Below are positions 35,511 to 44,522 of a stretch of 64,000 nt of DNA, in pieces. Source of the stretch: Hyphomicrobiaceae bacterium. GTDB lineage: Bacteria > Pseudomonadota > Alphaproteobacteria > Rhizobiales > Devosiaceae. Within the stretch, counting starts at the first letter, position 1; every line of letters starts with the position of its first letter. A program made the translations under genes and the position numbers. The notes under the pieces were generated by a model. The model saw nothing but the letters and a program-made list of their open reading frames with translations. It was not told where the DNA came from and ran no database searches. The stretch is taken from contig JACKJF010000003.1 of NCBI GenBank assembly GCA_020638095.1, forward strand, positions 62,001 through 126,000, read 5' to 3'.

Positions 35511-36515
35511 ATGACGCAGCTGAAGATCAAGTCGCTCAACAAGCACTATGGCGCGGTCTCCGTGCTCAGAAATATTGATCTCGAAATCCCCGCCGGCGAG
35601 TTCGTGGTTTTCGTCGGCCCCTCAGGCTCCGGCAAATCGACGCTGTTGCGAACCATCTGCGGTCTTGAGAGCCTGACCTCCGGCACGATTGAAATGGATG
35701 GCGCCATCATCAACGACGTGCCCGCCTCGCGGCGCGGTATCGCCATGGTCTTTCAGACCTACGCGCTCTATCCGCACATGAACGTGTTCGACAACATGGC
35801 CTATTCGCTCAGACTGAAACGCGCGCCAAAGGCGGAAATCCGCGAAAAGGTCATGGCCGCCGCCGAAAAGCTGCAGCTGACCGCCTATCTTGACCGTTTG
35901 CCCAAAGCCCTTTCCGGCGGGCAAAGGCAACGCGTCGCCATCGGGCGCGCGATCGTTCGCGACCCCAAGATCTTCCTGTTCGACGAGCCGCTTTCCAACC
36001 TCGATGCCGAACTGCGCGTTCAGATGCGCATGGAGCTTGGCCAACTCAAGCGCTCCCAGCCCGATACGACGATGATCTATGTCACGCACGACCAGGTCGA
36101 GGCGATGACGATGGCCGACCGGATCGTGGTTTTGCGCGACGGCCAGGTCGAGCAGGTCGGAACCCCCATCGAGCTTTATGAACGCCCGGGGTCCTTGTTC
36201 GTCGCCCGGTTCATCGGCTCGCCAAAGATGAACCTTTTCGAGGGACCCGAAGCAACCCCGTTCGGAGCTCCGACGATTGGTGTTCGTCCCGAACATTTCG
36301 ACATCAGCGACCAGGAAGGCACCTGGTCCGGACAAGTCATTCATGTCGAAAATCTGGGTGCAGATTCGTTCATCTATGCCGACGGAGGCTGGGCCGAACC
36401 GGTTATCCTGCGCCACCCCGGCAAGACGTCCTTCAAAAGCAGCGACACCATCTATTTCACGCCGCGGCCAGAACATATCCATCGCTTCGACCAACAGGGC
36501 CTTGCCGCCCACTGA
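35511..36515 (+). CDS. Carbohydrate ABC transporter ATP-binding protein (UgpC/MsmK-like)
   Basis: 334 residues from ATG 35511, seven bases after the hydrolase stop. Walker [10 protein letters not shown], signature LSGGQRQR, Walker B IFLFDEPLSNLD, H-loop VTHDQVEA, then a short TOBE/OB domain (GVRPEHFDI, YFTPRPEHIHRF). It is the energising subunit for the permeases encoded on the other strand, so the divergent operons make one transporter. Confidence 0.92.
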   Translation: MTQLKIKSLNKHYGAVSVLRNIDLEIPAGEFVVFVGPSGSGKSTLLRTICGLESLTSGTIEMDGAIINDVPASRRGIAMVFQTYALYPHMNVFDNMAYSLRLKRAPKAEIREKVMAAAEKLQLTAYLDRLPKALSGGQRQRVAIGRAIVRDPKIFLFDEPLSNLDAELRVQMRMELGQLKRSQPDTTMIYVTHDQVEAMTMADRIVVLRDGQVEQVGTPIELYERPGSLFVARFIGSPKMNLFEGPEATPFGAPTIGVRPEHFDISDQEGTWSGQVIHVENLGADSFIYADGGWAEPVILRHPGKTSFKSSDTIYFTPRPEHIHRFDQQGLAAH

Positions 36516-36653
36516 CGCGGCCCAGGCGCCCTCACCCGGCACAAAAAGCACAACACGCCGCAGGTGACGCGGCACGTACAATCTGGCTAAACTGTTTGCG
36601 ACGACAAGATGATGCGCCCGCAAAGGGCGCGCCAGAGACGGGAGGCCAGTCGC

Positions 36654-38546
36654 ATGAGAACAGTCACCATTCTTGGGCCATCGCAGGCCGGAAAATCCAC
36701 GCTGACCGCCGCCCTCGCGGCACTCGACGGCGGCCGTCCGCAACGCCTCTCCCTTTATGCCGACACTGCCGCCACGCGCTTTACCTTCATGGACGAGCCC
36801 TGGACGATCTTTGACTGCCCTGGAAGCATCGACGCCCTGCCGCTCATTCCCGCGGCGCTTGCGGCATCCGACGCGGCCATCCTCTGCGTGCCCGCCGAGG
36901 CCGATGCCGCTGTGCTCGCCGCGCCTTATCTGCGCCTGTTAGAAGCGGCTGCCCTGCCAACCTTTCTCTTCATCAACAAGGTCGATGCGGCCGCCGACCG
37001 CATGAGCGACATCACCGCGGCCCTGCAGGCCTTTTGCGGCCACGCAATCGTGCTCCGCGAAATCCCGATCATGGAGAACGAGAGCGTCGTCGGTTTCGTC
37101 GACCTGATCTCCGAGCGCGCCTGGGAGTTTCACGAGGGCAAGCGTTCCTCGCTGGTCGAATTGCCCAAATCGATGGACGAAGCCGAAAAACAGGCCCGCG
37201 CCGACCTGCTCGACCACCTTGCCGATTTCGACGACACGCTGCTCGAGGAGCTGATCGAAGACAAGGTGCCGCTGACCGGCGAAGTCTACGATGTCGCGAC
37301 CAAGGTGCTGCAGCACCATGACCTGCTGCCGGCCTTCATTGGCGCCGCTGCGCACGGCAACGGCCTGATGCGGCTGATGAAATCGCTCCGCCACGAAGCG
37401 CCCGGCCTTGATGCCCTTGCACAAAGACTGGGCGGTGACGGCCCTGCCGTCGCCATCGGCGCCTTTGCCGACAACGTCAAACACCTCGGCAAGACCGTTC
37501 TGCTGCGCGCCCTCGTCGACGGCATTGGCGCGGGCCAGCAGGTAGCGGGTCACGCGATCGGCAGCATTGTCGACCTCGACGGCCACACGCCCGTTGGCGC
37601 GCTCAAGGCCGGCGAAGTCGGCATCACCGTCAAAAGTGATCACCTCTCGCTCGCCGAGCCGGTTTTCGGCCGCGATCGTGCGTCCAGCCTGCCCGGCTGG
37701 GCCCATCTACGGACGCCGACCTTCAAAAGCCTCATCAGCCCGGTCGGCGAGCGCGACGAAGCGCGCCTGTCGACGGCCCTCGCCCGCCTCGTTGAAATCG
37801 ACCCCGGCATCTCCGTGACCCAGGATCAGCGCACCGGCAAAAGCCTTCTGGGCACCCAAGGACCCCTGCACCAGCGCCACATCGTCGAAAAGCTCAAGGA
37901 CGTGTTCGGCATCGAGGTCGAAATCGAAGCGGTTCCGACCGCACTTCGCGAAACCCTTGGCAAACCGGTCGAGAACCACTACCGCCACCGCAAGCAATCG
38001 GGCGGTGCCGGCCAGTTTGCCGATGTCCTGATCGAAATTGTCCCGCTCGAACGCGGCGCCGGCTTCAGCTTCACCGAAGAGGTCAAGGGCGGGGCCGTGC
38101 CGCGCAACTATATTCCTTCCGTCGAGGCCGGCGCCCACGACGCGCTGGCCGAAGGCCCGCATGGTCACCCCGTGGTCGACATTGCCGTGACCCTGAAGGA
38201 CGGCAAGCACCATTCCGTCGACAGTTCGGATTTCGCCTTCCGCACCGCTGGCAAGATGGCCGTCAAGGAAGCGCTGACCAGCGCCGGAACCCGGGTATTG
38301 CAGCCGATCCGCCGCATCCGCATCGACGTGCCGACGCATTATTCGGGAAATCTCGTGCCGCTGATCTCCGGTCTTCATGGCCAGGTGCTTGGCTTCACTG
38401 GAAATCCGGACGCCACCGGCTGGGACATTTTCGAGGCTCTTCTGCCCGAATCGGCAGAGGCCGAGCTGTTCCAGGGCCTGGCCGGCGCCACCCGTGGCAC
38501 CGCCTGGTTCGCCTCCGAACTCGAACGCTATGAGGAAGTGCACTGA
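36654..38546 (+). CDS. Elongation factor G-like GTPase
   Basis: 630 residues from ATG 36654. The GTPase domain has GPSQAGKST (P loop), DCPG and NKVD, then EF-G domains II to V (HRKQSGGAGQFADVLIEIVP, HSVDSSDFAFRTAGKMAVKEAL, domain V with LISGLHGQVLGFTGNP). True EF-G has GHxDxGKTT, a conserved switch-I Thr and about 700 residues; the switch-I region here is very short. It belongs to the EF-G-like paralogs of alphaproteobacteria whose role is not settled; translocase function should not be assumed. Confidence 0.85.
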   Translation: MRTVTILGPSQAGKSTLTAALAALDGGRPQRLSLYADTAATRFTFMDEPWTIFDCPGSIDALPLIPAALAASDAAILCVPAEADAAVLAAPYLRLLEAAALPTFLFINKVDAAADRMSDITAALQAFCGHAIVLREIPIMENESVVGFVDLISERAWEFHEGKRSSLVELPKSMDEAEKQARADLLDHLADFDDTLLEELIEDKVPLTGEVYDVATKVLQHHDLLPAFIGAAAHGNGLMRLMKSLRHEAPGLDALAQRLGGDGPAVAIGAFADNVKHLGKTVLLRALVDGIGAGQQVAGHAIGSIVDLDGHTPVGALKAGEVGITVKSDHLSLAEPVFGRDRASSLPGWAHLRTPTFKSLISPVGERDEARLSTALARLVEIDPGISVTQDQRTGKSLLGTQGPLHQRHIVEKLKDVFGIEVEIEAVPTALRETLGKPVENHYRHRKQSGGAGQFADVLIEIVPLERGAGFSFTEEVKGGAVPRNYIPSVEAGAHDALAEGPHGHPVVDIAVTLKDGKHHSVDSSDFAFRTAGKMAVKEALTSAGTRVLQPIRRIRIDVPTHYSGNLVPLISGLHGQVLGFTGNPDATGWDIFEALLPESAEAELFQGLAGATRGTAWFASELERYEEVH

Positions 38547-38602
38547 GGCGCCCCCAAGTCCTGGCGCCTCCGGCCTCCGCCCGCCAACGGTCGTGACCCG
38601 TC

Positions 38603-39745
38603 ATGCTGATCTTTTATCTTCTCGCCATCGTGGCCCTGCTCGTCGCCACCGCCGCGATCTACATGGCGCTGATCGAAGTCTTCCCGGTCAGCTGGCTTTA
38701 CTGGCACTACTTCATCCGCAAGCCATTCGTCTGGACCGTCTTTCTCGGCACGCTGCTATGGGGCCTGGTCCAGCCGGACTTCCCCCTGCCGCTTGCCGGG
38801 CCATTGCTGCTGATGGCGCTCGCCATCGCGCTGACCTATCGGATGCACCAGTCGGTCGCCTTTCCCGCCATCGACTTTCCGCCCGAGGCAGATGCCAAAG
38901 ACCTGCCGCTCCGCGATGACATGGAAGTCGCCGTCGTCGACTATGGCGGCGTCAGCCGCGCCTATGCCCTTGATCACCTCATTCACCACCACATCATCAA
39001 CGACCGCTTCGGAGACAGTATCGTGGCAGTGACCTATTGCGCCATGTGCCGCTCGATCATTCCTTTCGACGTGTCCGCAATCGGTCCGCTATTCGTTGGC
39101 TCGTTCAAGAATGCCAACATGATCGTCGCCGACCGCAAAACTGCAACCTTCTTTCAGCAGGCAACTTTCAAGTCGATCATTGGCAAACTGCATCCGATGG
39201 AACTGACAATGGTCCCCTATCAGATCCTGACCTATGGCGAACTCAGGCGCACCGGCGACATGCCGAAATTTGCCACCTTCACCGAGCGGGATCTTCGCCC
39301 GTTCGAACTGCCCATACCCGGCGTGTGGCGCCGGATCGTCGCGACCGAGTTGACGCCGGGGCTTTCCGCCGCCAACCGCAACAAGCAGTTGCCGGCCCGC
39401 ACGCACGTGGTCGGGATCATCGAGCCCGGTCTCCCGCCCCTTGCGGTCAAGCGCGATGACGTGCGGGCAAAAGGCGTGATCGAGCTCGCCGATATCGGCA
39501 CCGCGCTCGTGTCCGGCGGCGGCGGCGTCAACGCTTTCCGCACATCAGCCGCGGACGCCCGACTGAACCTCAGCCTGACCGATGATTTGCATATCCGCGA
39601 CAGTGTCACCGGATCGGAATGGTCCCTGCGCGGCAAGCCGCTGTCCGGGCCAATTGCCCGAAACCTGACCCCGGTTGCCGTTTCGGACGAATACTGGTTT
39701 TCCTTCAAGCTCTTTCATCCCGAGACAAGGCTCGTCGCCGGCTAG
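38603..39745 (+). CDS. DUF3179 domain-containing membrane protein
   Basis: 380 residues. Two or three hydrophobic helices at the N terminus (residues 1-70) are followed by the DUF3179 domain: YCAMCRSIIPFD (usually YCPLC/CxxxxC), GSFKNANMIVADRKTATFFQQ and YGELRR. The CxxC pair is retained. Function unknown; the domain occurs in many marine and soil bacteria as a cell-envelope protein. No clear operon partner, though it follows the EF-G-like gene by 56 bases. Confidence 0.82.
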   Translation: MLIFYLLAIVALLVATAAIYMALIEVFPVSWLYWHYFIRKPFVWTVFLGTLLWGLVQPDFPLPLAGPLLLMALAIALTYRMHQSVAFPAIDFPPEADAKDLPLRDDMEVAVVDYGGVSRAYALDHLIHHHIINDRFGDSIVAVTYCAMCRSIIPFDVSAIGPLFVGSFKNANMIVADRKTATFFQQATFKSIIGKLHPMELTMVPYQILTYGELRRTGDMPKFATFTERDLRPFELPIPGVWRRIVATELTPGLSAANRNKQLPARTHVVGIIEPGLPPLAVKRDDVRAKGVIELADIGTALVSGGGGVNAFRTSAADARLNLSLTDDLHIRDSVTGSEWSLRGKPLSGPIARNLTPVAVSDEYWFSFKLFHPETRLVAG

Positions 39746-39887
39746 GGCATGTACAGGAGTTGAGCCGCTTCGGTCCGACAGATCGACGGGCCACCAGCGG
39801 CGCGGCTTTGTTCCGGTTCGAACATGCGATAGCCAACCCGTCCAGCTTCTGCTATGTGGCGCGCCGCACCGGCCGCAAGGGGTAGTC

Positions 39888-40382
39888 ATGCCGTCCAAAC
39901 CAAGAACTGGGATTTCTGCTGTCGGACTTGGTCTGGCCCTCGCATTGGCGCTCTCAGCCTGCTCCTCGTCCCTGCCGACGGGCCTGTCTGCGCGCATGGA
40001 CAGTCCGGGCGCCCAGCTCGACCGGGCCGAGGCACTCCGTCTGGTCAATCAGCTGCGTGCCTCGCGCGGCGCGCCGCCGCTCGTTGAGGATGCAGGCCTC
40101 CATCAACAAGCCCAGACGCTTGCCAATCAATATGCATCGACCGGCAATCAGCCCGCGAAACCGGCCAGCGCCAGCGTCATGCACCTTTCCGCCGGCTATG
40201 CCAATTTCGCCGAGACCTTTTCCGGCTGGCGAAGCGACGACAACGTCACTCGGTCGCTCGCCGATCCGTCACTCACCCGGTTTGGTCTCGCTGCCTCGTT
40301 TGCCGATTCATCGACCTACGGGGTTCACTGGGTCCTGCTCATGGTAGGGCCGAACGGCGCCGTCGCGCCGGTCACCCAGTAA
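39888..40382 (+). CDS. CAP/SCP-domain lipoprotein
   Basis: 164 residues from ATG 39888. A lipoprotein signal ends in LALSACSSS (lipobox with Cys about 25). The rest is a compact CAP (CRISP/SCP/YkwD-like) domain: ALRLVNQLRASRGAPPLVEDAGLHQQAQTLAN, GYANFAETFSGW, YGVHWVLLM. Bacterial CAP proteins are envelope proteins of unsettled activity. The domain here is short and the first His of the classical CAP tetrad is not obvious. It ends one base before the convergent D,D-carboxypeptidase gene. Confidence 0.8.
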   Translation: MPSKPRTGISAVGLGLALALALSACSSSLPTGLSARMDSPGAQLDRAEALRLVNQLRASRGAPPLVEDAGLHQQAQTLANQYASTGNQPAKPASASVMHLSAGYANFAETFSGWRSDDNVTRSLADPSLTRFGLAASFADSSTYGVHWVLLMVGPNGAVAPVTQ

Positions 40383-41615
40383 TCACCCGCCAGGCCGCGC
40401 CGGACGCGGCCGCGGCAGGGGAATGAGCGAATTGCCCGCCGTCACGATCGGACTGGCCGCGATCGACTGGCGCAGAAGCGGGGCCGAGGCCGGCCTTGGC
40501 AGCGGCAGGGGCAGTTCGCGCACCCGCCCAAGGGTCGAAGCGCGAAAGACCATCGGCGGAATCGAATCGTTGAGAAAACTTGGCTGCCCCTCGAGCCCAT
40601 AGGGAAAAGCCTGTTCCTGTGACGCAACATAGGTCCGGGCGTCGGGACCGCAGAGTTGCGGGCGCATATTGGGCGGCGCGACATTGGTGAGATCCGCGAT
40701 ATCGAACACCGAATTTCCCGTGCCGCGCAGCTGACCATTGAGGGCGCCGGTCAGAAGTTGCCCCGCCTTCTCGCCGCGCTCGCGCGCCGACGATGCGCCG
40801 AGCACCACAACCAGAAGCTGCCGCCCATTGCGGTCGACGGTCACGACCATGTTGAGCCCTGACGCGCAGATGAACCCGGTTTTCATGCCGTCGGTTCCGG
40901 CAAACTCGGTCAGAAGATTGTTGTTGCTTTCAAGATTGATATTGCCGAGCCGGACGATCGCCGTCTGGAAGATGCTGGCATATTGCGGAAAGTTCCGCCG
41001 GATCGCGAGCGTCAGCACCGCCAGATCACGCGCACTCACCGTCTGACGGGCATCGTCAAGCCCGTTCGGATTGACGAAATGGGTGGCCGAAAGCCCGAGA
41101 ACCGATGCCATCTGGTTCATTTCGGCGACAAAATTCTCGACCGATCCCGAAACCCGCTCGGCCACGGCCACCGCGATATCGTTGGCGGATTTGACGATCA
41201 TCAGGTTGAGCGCGACCTCGAGCGTCATGGCCGTATCGACCGGCAGCCCGACCTTTGAAGGCGGCTCGGCCAGCGCCCGCTTGCTGACGGTCACAACCGA
41301 ATCGAGGGCGAGCCGTCCGTTGGCCACCGCATTGAAGGCGACAAGCGCCGTCATGAGTTTGGTCAGGGACGCGGGATGCCAGGGAACCCCCGCATCCTCC
41401 TCGTAAAGCACCTCGCCGTTGCTCATGTCGACGACAAGCAGCGGCTCGGCCAAAGCGCGCCCCGCCATGAGGGCGAAGACAAATGAAACGGCCAGCGCCA
41501 GAAGCGATTTTGTCAAACGAAGGGTCACGCTGGACGGACTTTTCGGATTGGGGAACCTCGGGTCTTGGTAGTGTCCCGTGGCCGCCGATGCAAGGGCGGC
41601 CGGGACCATTTCCAT
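40383..41615 (-). CDS. D-alanyl-D-alanine carboxypeptidase (PBP5/6 family)
   Basis: 410 residues. Serine-peptidase S11 motifs are all present: PASLTKLM (SxxK), SAN in VKSANDIAV, and DGMKTGFI (KTG). Start: ATG 41615 has GAGGA seven bases upstream, giving a signal sequence with a long N-region; a GTG at 41528 would give a standard signal peptide (LTKSLLALAVSFVFALMAGRALA) but has no ribosome site. The C-terminal 100 residues are Pro/Arg-rich and not part of the PBP5 beta domain. It trims the terminal D-Ala of peptidoglycan stem peptides in the periplasm. The stop of the WYL regulator lies ten bases upstream. Confidence 0.88.
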   Translation of the reverse strand: MEMVPAALASAATGHYQDPRFPNPKSPSSVTLRLTKSLLALAVSFVFALMAGRALAEPLLVVDMSNGEVLYEEDAGVPWHPASLTKLMTALVAFNAVANGRLALDSVVTVSKRALAEPPSKVGLPVDTAMTLEVALNLMIVKSANDIAVAVAERVSGSVENFVAEMNQMASVLGLSATHFVNPNGLDDARQTVSARDLAVLTLAIRRNFPQYASIFQTAIVRLGNINLESNNNLLTEFAGTDGMKTGFICASGLNMVVTVDRNGRQLLVVVLGASSARERGEKAGQLLTGALNGQLRGTGNSVFDIADLTNVAPPNMRPQLCGPDARTYVASQEQAFPYGLEGQPSFLNDSIPPMVFRASTLGRVRELPLPLPRPASAPLLRQSIAASPIVTAGNSLIPLPRPRPARPGG

Positions 41616-41625
41616 GTTCAATTCC

Positions 41626-42318
41626 TCAAGTGAGGTTGCCCATGCCGGTCTGTTGCCGCCAATCGTGGGCCAAAGTTCGCCGCGGCTTCGGATAGCGCTT
41701 TTCCGTGCCCTCGACTCTTTTCATCCGGTCGATCCAGAACGACCGGAAGTCGCCCCTGAGCGTACACCAGGCCTGCAACATCTGCCGGTTGCCGATATAG
41801 CCGAGCGAAATCGGCCACACGGTCCGCTCGGTCTCCGAATCGTTGCGATCGACGTAGCCGAGCTTGAGCTCGCATTCGTTGCGGATGGCCGCGCGGATGG
41901 TCGAAAGATGCGCCGATCCTTCGACCTCGGCGTAGTTCGGGAGCGCGAAAAGCCCGACCCCGTCCATCAGGTCGCGCATGTCTTCGGGCATCGAATCGGC
42001 GATCTTGGCGCGAACGTTCTGCGCCACCCCCGCCATGTCGCGGTCCGGACCATAGATCAGCAGCCGAAGGCCGAGAACCAGCGCCTCGACTTCCTCCGCA
42101 TTGAGCATCATCGGCGGCATGAAAAAGCCCTTGTCGAGCTGGTAGCCGATCCCCGCTTCGCCGCTGATCGCGGCCCCGAGCGCCCTTAGGGCATCGATGT
42201 CGCGATAAAGCGTCCGAAGGGTCACGCCCATTTCCTCGGCCAGGACCTTGCCCGCCACAGGACGCCGGCGGCGGCGCAGGGCCTGCAGCAATTCGAGCAG
42301 CCGCTCCGATTTCTTCAT
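41626..42318 (-). CDS. YafY-type WYL-domain transcriptional regulator
   Basis: 230 residues. N-terminal winged helix of the DeoR/HTH_11 type (GKVLAEEMGVTLRTLYRDIDALRALG), middle linker GAGIGYQLDKGFFMPPMML, then a WYL domain (ECELKLGYVDRNDSETERTVWPISLGYIGNRQMLQAWCTLRGDFRSFWIDRM). It is divergent from a DJ-1/PfpI gene, and a perfect 16-base operator lies between them, so it probably represses both itself and that gene. Confidence 0.9.
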   Translation of the reverse strand: MKKSERLLELLQALRRRRRPVAGKVLAEEMGVTLRTLYRDIDALRALGAAISGEAGIGYQLDKGFFMPPMMLNAEEVEALVLGLRLLIYGPDRDMAGVAQNVRAKIADSMPEDMRDLMDGVGLFALPNYAEVEGSAHLSTIRAAIRNECELKLGYVDRNDSETERTVWPISLGYIGNRQMLQAWCTLRGDFRSFWIDRMKRVEGTEKRYPKPRRTLAHDWRQQTGMGNLT

Positions 42319-42328
42319 TCCCGTCTCC

Positions 42329-42344
42329 TGTCAGTCTGCTGACA
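42329..42344. promoter_or_regulatory. Operator TGTCAG-TCTG-CTGACA for the WYL regulator
   Basis: Six-base arms TGTCAG and CTGACA are perfect inverted repeats across TCTG. The site lies 11 bases upstream of the WYL-regulator ATG (42318) and 68 upstream of the PfpI ATG (42412). TGTCAG-type inverted repeats are a known binding pattern of YafY-like regulators, so autoregulation is likely. Confidence 0.6.
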
Positions 42345-42411
42345 TGTTTAGACCGGAGCGGCGATTAGACAAGTCCCGTTCATCCCGGAACCCGATTGAA
42401 AGGACAACATC

Positions 42412-42987
42412 ATGACCAAGATTGCCGTTTTTCTGACCGACCGCTTCGCCGACTGGGAATGCGCGCTGCTGATGGCCGCTGCCCGCACCTATTACGGCAT
42501 GGACGTTCTGACCGTGAGCCTCAACGGTGGGAAGGTCACCTCCGCCGGCGGGCTCCAGGTCACCCCGGACCTCTCGCTCGACCGTGTCGCCGCCCAGAAA
42601 CCCGATGCCTTCATCATGGCGGGCGGTTCGGTCTGGGCCAGCGATGATGCGCCCGACATCGGCGAAACCCTGAAGAGCCTCGCCGCGGAAAAAGTGCTCA
42701 TCGGCGCAATCTGCGATGCCAACCTCGCCCTCGCTTCGACCGGACTTCTGAACGAGGTGCCGCATACGGCCAACGCGCCGGAATCGCTGTCGGGGATCGG
42801 CGCCTACCAGGGCGAAAAGGCCTATGTCGCTTCGCCCGCCGCAGTCCGTGCCGACCGCTTCGTCACGGCGCCAGGCACCGCGCCGATCAGCTTCATGCGT
42901 GAGGTTCTGGTTGCCCTTGGCCGCGATGCCAATGAACTCGGCTTCTATACAGGCCTTTATGCCAACGAGCATCAGAAGGCGGCCTGA
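42412..42987 (+). CDS. DJ-1/PfpI family protein (class I glutamine amidotransferase-like)
   Basis: 191 residues. It shows the DJ-1/PfpI fold with Glu16 (DWECALL) next to the nucleophile Cys101 (GAICDANLA), the elbow motif of the family. Members are glyoxalase III-like or deglycase-type stress proteins or amidases; the activity here is not fixed. ATG 42412 is preceded by AAAGGA. Divergent from the WYL regulator. Confidence 0.87.
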   Translation: MTKIAVFLTDRFADWECALLMAAARTYYGMDVLTVSLNGGKVTSAGGLQVTPDLSLDRVAAQKPDAFIMAGGSVWASDDAPDIGETLKSLAAEKVLIGAICDANLALASTGLLNEVPHTANAPESLSGIGAYQGEKAYVASPAAVRADRFVTAPGTAPISFMREVLVALGRDANELGFYTGLYANEHQKAA

Positions 42988-43003
42988 GCCCGCGTCACAC
43001 CAC

Positions 43004-43077
43004 CCCATCCTCATCCTGAGCTTGTCGAAGGACGAGGATGGGAACCCTCATGGTTCGACAAGCTCACCACGAGGATT
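43004..43077. repeat. Intergenic palindromic repeat (GAGCTTGTCGAA / TTCGACAAGCTC type)
   Basis: Two nested inverted repeats: CCCATCCTC (43004-43012) with GAGGATGGG (43034-43042), and a perfect 12-base pair GAGCTTGTCGAA (43018-43029) with TTCGACAAGCTC (43054-43065). This is a widespread alphaproteobacterial repeat of the CTGAGCTTGTCGAAGG family, here lying between convergent genes, where it may also stop transcription from both sides. Confidence 0.65.
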
Positions 43078-43083
43078 GGCGCA

Positions 43084-44490
43084 TCACATGTGAATGGCGC
43101 CGTCCTCAAGCGATAGTGCCGCTTCGCGCACAGCTTCCGATAGGGTCGGATGGGCATGACAGGTCCGGGCGAGATCTTCTGCCGAACCGCCGAATTCCAT
43201 CAGGACCGCGATTTCGTGGATCATTTCGCCGACATTGTGCCCGATCATATGGGCGCCGAGAACCCGGTCGGTCGAAACGTCGGCGAGTATCTTGACGAAC
43301 CCGTCGGTGGCGAGCATCGCCTTGGCGCGGCCATTGGCGGTGAAAGGAAACTTGCCGACCTTGTAGTCGATCCCGGCCGCCTTGAGTTCGTCTTCGGTCT
43401 TGCCGATCGAAGCGACCTCGGGGCTGGTATAGACGACGCCCGGAATGACCCCGTAATTGACGTGCCCGGCCTGACCGGCAAGAATTTCGGCAACCGCCAC
43501 GCCTTCGTCTTCCGCCTTGTGCGCCAGCATCGGGCCCGCGATCACATCGCCGATGGCATAGATGCCGTCGATATTGGTCTTGAAATGGGCATCGGTCTTG
43601 ATCCGCCCGCGCTCGTCACGTTCGACCCCGACAATTTCGAGCCCAAGCCCCTCGGTGTAGGGCGCCCGGCCGATCGCGATCAGCGCCACGTCGCAGTCGA
43701 GCACCTGCGGTGTGCCCCCGGCCGCAGGTTCGAGCGTCGCCTTGAGCTTGTCGCCCGAGGAATCGATGCCGGTCACCTTGGTCGCCAGCTTGAAGGCAAA
43801 ACCCTGCTTGGTCAGCATGCGCTGGAACTGCTTGGCAACCTCGCCATCCATGCCCGGCAAAATGCGATCGAGGAATTCGACAACGGTGACCATGGCCCCG
43901 AGCCGCTGCCAGACCGAGCCGAGTTCGAGCCCAATGACCCCTGCACCGACGATCAGAAGATGCTCCGGCACCTTGGAAAGCTTGAGCGCCCCCGTCGACG
44001 TGACGATCCGTTCTTCGTCAATATCGATGCCCTTGAGATTGGCCGGCACCGAGCCCGTCGCAAGAACCACGTTCCTTGTATCGATCGTCTTCGGATCGCC
44101 GGTGTCGGGTGTGACGATGACCTTGCTGGCCGAAGCCAGCGAGCCCGTTCCGCGGAAAACGGTGATGCCGTTCTTCTTCATCAGGAAATCGATGCCGCTG
44201 ACATTGCTTTCAACGGTCGCATCCTTATGCGCCATCATCTTTTCGAGATTGACCTTGGGCGCGTCAATGTCGATGCCGAGCTTTGAAAAATTGTGCTGCG
44301 CCTCGGAGTAAAGCTCCGTCACATGCAGAAGCGCCTTGGAGGGAATGCAGCCGATATTGAGGCAGGTACCCCCGTGTCGCGCCCACTTTTCGACCACGGC
44401 GACCTTGAGGCCCAGTTGTGCCGCGCGGATGGCGCACACATAGCCACCCGGGCCCGTGCCGATAACGGTGAGATCGAAATGGTCTGCCAT
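43084..44490 (-). CDS. lpdA: Dihydrolipoyl dehydrogenase (E3)
   Basis: 468 residues, the standard size. FAD motif GTGPGGYVCA, redox disulfide GGTCLNIGCIPSK (Cys43/Cys48), NAD motif GAGVIGLELGSVW, FAD-binding YAIGDVIAGPMLAHKAEDEG, and the C-terminal HAHPTLSE catalytic His/Glu. It reoxidises lipoamide of the pyruvate and 2-oxoglutarate dehydrogenase complexes. No E1 or E2 gene is adjacent in this window; the preceding gene (44523) is an unrelated LysE exporter. Confidence 0.95.
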   Translation of the reverse strand: MADHFDLTVIGTGPGGYVCAIRAAQLGLKVAVVEKWARHGGTCLNIGCIPSKALLHVTELYSEAQHNFSKLGIDIDAPKVNLEKMMAHKDATVESNVSGIDFLMKKNGITVFRGTGSLASASKVIVTPDTGDPKTIDTRNVVLATGSVPANLKGIDIDEERIVTSTGALKLSKVPEHLLIVGAGVIGLELGSVWQRLGAMVTVVEFLDRILPGMDGEVAKQFQRMLTKQGFAFKLATKVTGIDSSGDKLKATLEPAAGGTPQVLDCDVALIAIGRAPYTEGLGLEIVGVERDERGRIKTDAHFKTNIDGIYAIGDVIAGPMLAHKAEDEGVAVAEILAGQAGHVNYGVIPGVVYTSPEVASIGKTEDELKAAGIDYKVGKFPFTANGRAKAMLATDGFVKILADVSTDRVLGAHMIGHNVGEMIHEIAVLMEFGGSAEDLARTCHAHPTLSEAVREAALSLEDGAIHM

Positions 44491-44522
44491 GCGCCGCTTC
44501 CTTTAGGTTTAGGGTCCTAACC

